6,332 nt of DNA from Prevotellaceae bacterium UBA3849 (GTDB lineage: Bacteria; Bacteroidota; Bacteroidia; Bacteroidales; Bacteroidaceae). Every line of letters starts with the position of its first letter. The stretch's first letter is position 1. Made by a program: the position numbers and the translations under genes. The DNA is taken from positions 1 through 6,332 of the forward strand of contig DGHL01000022.1 in assembly GCA_002392645.1 (NCBI GenBank), given 5' to 3'. This document shows positions 3,444 to 6,332 of the stretch, one piece after another. Below the pieces are notes generated by a model. It had not been told where the DNA came from. It ran no database searches and saw only the letters and a list, made by a program, of their open reading frames with translations.

Positions 3444-6263
3444 CTATTGCGCCAGGAACATATTCACTATGGCGTTAGCATCTGCCATCGTGATGTCGTT
3501 ATCACCATTCACGTCGGCTTTCTTTCTATTGAAGTTCTTGATGTCTGACTTGTCTGTGGAGAGGAAGTAGTTCACCACCATGTTTGCGTCTGCCATCGTC
3601 ACGCTGCCGTCGTTGTTGGCATCGCCCAGCTTGCCGATATATGCATAGGTGGCCTCTGTGCCGTCGGAGGCATTCAGCTTATGACCGGAGAACTGTGCCT
3701 CCAAGGGAATAATCACGCTCAGCCCATCGTTGAGGTTCAGCTTGTCCAGGTCGCACAGCGACGGAGAGCCGCTGCTTAACTCAAGCGTGTTGGTAGGGCC
3801 GCTGACGTTCAGCGTGGTAAGGTAGCCCGTCAAGGTCCTGCCGTTGACTCTCAGCACGCGGACGTTGCCTTTTACTGCTGCTCCGAAAGATACCACATAC
3901 AGGTTTTTCACGTTCTGGATGTTGAGGTTGTTCGGCAGGAGGCTGTTACTCATGTATATGCCTTCTTTGTTGCTTATCAGGTTTAGGCTGTCACCGGTGA
4001 TGGTGAGGTTTCTGCCTGAGTAGTCAATGGTGGTGCCTACGGTGCTGAGGAGGGTGTTGGTGCCTATGGCCTTTATCACGAGGCCGTCTATGCTGCTGCG
4101 GAGTATAGGCTCACTGTCTTGCGTGTATACCCCGAAGCCGTTGAGGGTCAGCGTACTGGTCTCGGCGTCGTAGCTGGCTGTACCCTGGCTGTTGGGAACC
4201 GTAATGCCGCTGCTGTTGGCACTGGTAAATTGCTTGCCGCATATCCAGAGGGCGTATTTCTGCGGACCTATCTCTACCCATTCGCCTGCTATGGCGGTGC
4301 CGCTGGCATCTGCTATGCCGTTGTCTTTGTACTGTGCTCCCGTAGGCGTGGTGAGGCTTGTGCCTGCGCCGAGTGTCAGCTTGTCTATGTCTGATATGCT
4401 CTGCGTGGCTCCCTTGGCGCGTACCGTGGACCCGTTCTTCACTTCAAGTTCTGTAGTGCTGCTGCCGTTCTGGTTGCCGCGGATGCCGTGGGTGGCTCCT
4501 TCGGCGGTGAGTTCTGCCATGCCATCTATTATGAGGTGGCTGTCGGTGCCGTATATGAAGCCGATGGCTGACGTGCCGCCGTGCAGTTCGAGGCTGTCGC
4601 CGGTGATGGTGGTGGTGCCTGCGCCGAGTGAGAGGGCGCCGTATCTGGCTGCACTTATTACGTTCTTGCCTTCTGCCTTTATGGTCAGTCCGGGGATTTT
4701 GCTCGATATGGCGTTGACACTGTATTCTATGGTGGCGTCTTTCATGTAGAGGGTCTTGGTGGATGGGTCATAGCTTACCGTGCCTTTTATCTGGTCGCTT
4801 GCCGCACTGAGGTCTTTGCGGTTCTCTCCCGTGACATCTATTCCTGATATGGTCAGGTTGTAAGTCATATATTTCGTATATGTGAAGTATCCTGTCTCGG
4901 GGTTGGCGTAGGTGGCGTCTGTCTTTGACGAATTATACGATATTGCGCCTTTCAAGGCTAAACACAAGTAAAACATATCATCCGAATTAGGACAACTCCA
5001 CGCATTATCACAATAAATAGTTGTTAGCTTTGAGCAACCATTGAACATATAATCCATATATTTCACATTGGAGGTATTGAAACAACTAAGGTCAAGGCTC
5101 GTAAGACCTGAGCAAATACGGAACATTTCGCACATATCCGTCACATTAGAGGTATTGAAACCGCTAAGATCAAGGCTCGTAAGACCTGAGCAAACAGAGA
5201 ACATATTACCCATGCATGTCACACTGGAGGTATCGAAACTGCTAAGATCAAGGCTCGTAAGACTCTTGCAACCAGAGAACATAGACTCCATATTCGTCAC
5301 GTTGGAAGTATTAAAACCACTGACATCAAGGCTCGTAAGAGCTGAGCAACCATCGAACATAGACAGCATATTCGTTACGTTATGTGTATCGAAGCCACTT
5401 AAATCAAGGCTTGTAAGACCAGAGCAATATCGGAACATATAACTCATATTCATCACATTAGAGGTATTGAAACTGCTAATATCAAGGCTCGTAAGACTCT
5501 CGCAACCAGAGAACATAAACTGCATATTCGTCACATTAGAAGTATTGAAGCCACTGACATCAAGACTCGTAAGACTCTTGCAACCAGAGAACATATGCTG
5601 CATATTCGACACGTTAGAAGTATTGAAGCCACTGACATCAAGCCCCGTAAGACTCTTGCAACCACCGAACATATACAGCATATTCGTTACGTTATGTGTA
5701 TCGAAGCCACTTAAATCAAGGCTTGTAAGATCATAGCAATATTGGAACATATAACTCATATTCGTCACATTAGAGGTATTGAAACTGCTAATATCAAGGC
5801 TCGTAAGACTCTCGCAACCAGAGAACATATACTGCATATTCGTCACATTAGAGGTATTGAAACCGCTAAGATCAAGACTCGTAAGACTCTTGCAACCATA
5901 GAACATATACTGCATATTCGTCACATTAGAGGTATTTAGATTCTCTATACCTGTAATCTCTTCTAGATTTTTACAGTTATGGAACCAAGCGAAGCAACTC
6001 TTAGGACGTGCCGATGCAAAAGAACTATCAAAGACAGCTTTCTTTATCGAACCCGCAAGTTCTGACCATTGAGCTTTTTTATTTCCTGTGTCAGATACAT
6101 CAAAGCAATATGCTTGCCCTATAGGCATCTCGCCATACTTGAATGTAAACGTACCATCACTATAAACTGCATACGCCGTAGGCACTGCCTTAGCACTTGC
6201 AACTACCACTGCAAGCACAAAGATCAGGAGATAAATTTTCTTAATCATTCTATCGGTATTCAT
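3444..6263 (-). CDS. Secreted BspA-family leucine-rich-repeat protein with C-terminal dockerin-like domain
   Basis: The protein has 939 residues. Residues 1-26 look like a Sec signal peptide: Lys-Lys, a hydrophobic stretch (about 10-22) and an AKA cleavage site; there is no lipobox Cys. Residues 27-100 resemble the N-terminal segment of BspA/DUF285 proteins (AVYSDGTFTF; SFASARPKSCFAWF). Residues 101-412 are twelve 26-residue repeats of the LTSLDLSGFNTSNVTNM type, with a degenerate cap to about 438. Residues 468-666 and 670-877 are two related beta-rich modules sharing GT-x-SYD, GL-x-IKA and TITGDSL. Residues 881-892 (DANNDGSVTMAD) and 917-928 (DVNGDNDITMAD) are two dockerin-type calcium loops. 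BspA relatives bind host matrix proteins and other bacteria; the ligand here is unknown. The dockerin-like end suggests docking to a partner instead of a T9SS or LPxTG anchor. The ATG at 6263 was chosen; Met6 (6248) is possible. The gene ends in TAG. Confidence 0.92.
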   Translation of the reverse strand: MNTDRMIKKIYLLIFVLAVVVASAKAVPTAYAVYSDGTFTFKYGEMPIGQAYCFDVSDTGNKKAQWSELAGSIKKAVFDSSFASARPKSCFAWFHNCKNLEEITGIENLNTSNVTNMQYMFYGCKSLTSLDLSGFNTSNVTNMQYMFSGCESLTSLDISSFNTSNVTNMSYMFQYCYDLTSLDLSGFDTHNVTNMLYMFGGCKSLTGLDVSGFNTSNVSNMQHMFSGCKSLTSLDVSGFNTSNVTNMQFMFSGCESLTSLDISSFNTSNVMNMSYMFRYCSGLTSLDLSGFDTHNVTNMLSMFDGCSALTSLDVSGFNTSNVTNMESMFSGCKSLTSLDLSSFDTSSVTCMGNMFSVCSGLTSLDLSGFNTSNVTDMCEMFRICSGLTSLDLSCFNTSNVKYMDYMFNGCSKLTTIYCDNAWSCPNSDDMFYLCLALKGAISYNSSKTDATYANPETGYFTYTKYMTYNLTISGIDVTGENRKDLSAASDQIKGTVSYDPSTKTLYMKDATIEYSVNAISSKIPGLTIKAEGKNVISAARYGALSLGAGTTTITGDSLELHGGTSAIGFIYGTDSHLIIDGMAELTAEGATHGIRGNQNGSSTTELEVKNGSTVRAKGATQSISDIDKLTLGAGTSLTTPTGAQYKDNGIADASGTAIAGEWVEIGPQKYALWICGKQFTSANSSGITVPNSQGTASYDAETSTLTLNGFGVYTQDSEPILRSSIDGLVIKAIGTNTLLSTVGTTIDYSGRNLTITGDSLNLISNKEGIYMSNSLLPNNLNIQNVKNLYVVSFGAAVKGNVRVLRVNGRTLTGYLTTLNVSGPTNTLELSSGSPSLCDLDKLNLNDGLSVIIPLEAQFSGHKLNASDGTEATYAYIGKLGDANNDGSVTMADANMVVNYFLSTDKSDIKNFNRKKADVNGDNDITMADANAIVNMFLAQ
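5262..5573 (-). repeat. 312-bp block B (repeat units 6-9), paralogous to block A
   Basis: Codons 231-334, directly adjoining block A. The FDTHNV unit shows the same silent-site spelling in both blocks: TTCGTTACGTTATGTGTATC occurs on the plus strand at 5371-5390 and 5683-5702. Block B is therefore a tandem copy, not a convergent repeat. Confidence 0.8.
5574..5885 (-). repeat. 312-bp block A (repeat units 2-5), paralogous to block B
   Basis: Codons 127-230. Units 2, 3, 4 and 5 match units 6, 7, 8 and 9 one to one, including the distinctive ISSFNTSNV-NMSYMF unit and the FDTHNVTNML unit. Bases 5765-5829 are identical to 5453-5517 over 65 bp, an offset of exactly 312. This indicates duplication of a four-unit block. 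Confidence 0.8.
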
Positions 6264-6332
6264 ATCTTATTAATTTTTTAGTTGTAATTCTTTTTTACAT
6301 AAATACGAAACGTCCGCACACGCAGCCATCAG
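6264..6332 (-). promoter_or_regulatory. Leader of the surface-protein gene (promoter not resolved)
   Basis: The 30 bases before the ATG are strongly A/T-rich (CTAAAAAATTAATAAGAT), typical of Bacteroidota translation starts lacking a Shine-Dalgarno. A TATTTATG at 6305-6298 is one base off the TAnnTTTG -7 box, but no TTTG lies 19-21 nt upstream. The true promoter may lie beyond the window edge. Confidence 0.3.

Larger units (their letters stand above)
5028..5963 (-). repeat. Twelve in-frame 78-bp repeats encoding the DUF285/BspA repeat region
   Basis: Codons 101-412 form twelve 78-bp units without insertion or deletion. Each carries the pattern L-x-x-L-D-hydrophobic-S-x-F-(N/D)-T-x-N/S-V-x-x-M-x-x-M-F-x-x-C, the first unit being weaker at its start. 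Every unit has Cys at its position 24 (residues 124, 150, 176 and so on to 410). Such units can be gained or lost by slippage or recombination, changing the length of the surface solenoid. Confidence 0.9.

Noticed and set aside
3284..3478. Plus-strand frame of 64 codons running through the palindrome into the surface-protein 3' end
   Set aside because: It reads straight through a 64-bp inverted repeat and antisense coding sequence; no plausible start signal.
4119..4749. Plus-strand open frames of 91 and 185 codons opposite the C-terminal half of the surface protein
   Set aside because: The high G+C of this part makes antisense frames open by chance; no recognisable family or ribosome site.
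5068..5939. Open frames on the plus strand opposite the repeat region, themselves repetitive (words like LEVLKPLRSRLVR)
   Set aside because: They are the antisense reading of the 78-bp repeats, which stay open because the repeat length is a multiple of three. They lack start context and the minus-strand frame is a full, recognisable protein.
6298..6305. TATTTATG as a -7 box for the surface-protein gene
   Set aside because: One mismatch to TAnnTTTG and no TTTG at 19-21 nt upstream, so it is too weak to list as a promoter.

Overview
The window looks like chromosomal DNA from a Bacteroidales bacterium, most likely Prevotella or a close relative. Three things point there: a BspA-type leucine-rich-repeat surface protein, a purM-prfA gene pair of the kind I recall from this order, and a promoter of the Bacteroidota form (TTTG, 20 nt, TAnnTTTG) in front of purM. 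The genus is inferred from recalled protein resemblance, not from a search. All three genes I can support lie on the minus strand and none is broken.

Layout, read in the direction of transcription (right to left): (1) 6332-6264, a short A/T-rich leader; (2) 6263-3444, a large secreted protein with a signal peptide, twelve exact-length 26-residue DUF285/BspA repeats, two tandem beta-rich modules of about 200 residues with no name I can give, and a C-terminal dockerin-like pair of calcium loops; (3) 3443-2425, about 1 kb with no credible gene but with much non-coding structure: a 64-bp imperfect palindrome, a degenerate relative of it, a 22-bp tandem array containing an inverted unit, two further hairpins and a good purM promoter; (4) 2403-1240, purM (de novo purine synthesis); (5) 37 bp; (6) 1202-93, prfA (release factor 1); (7) 92-1, a short tail ending in a second, cut-off copy of the palindrome.

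purM and prfA are probably one transcription unit linking a purine-biosynthesis enzyme with translation termination, both housekeeping. The surface-protein gene is an unrelated accessory gene with its own leader. It shows recent internal duplication (two 312-bp blocks) and a strong base-composition change between its repeat half and its C-terminal half.

The most unusual material is non-coding. The palindrome family sits just 3' of both the surface-protein gene and prfA, in opposite orientations. The 22-bp array in the 1-kb gap forms nested hairpins. I see no CRISPR array, tRNA, rRNA, transposase or defence system.
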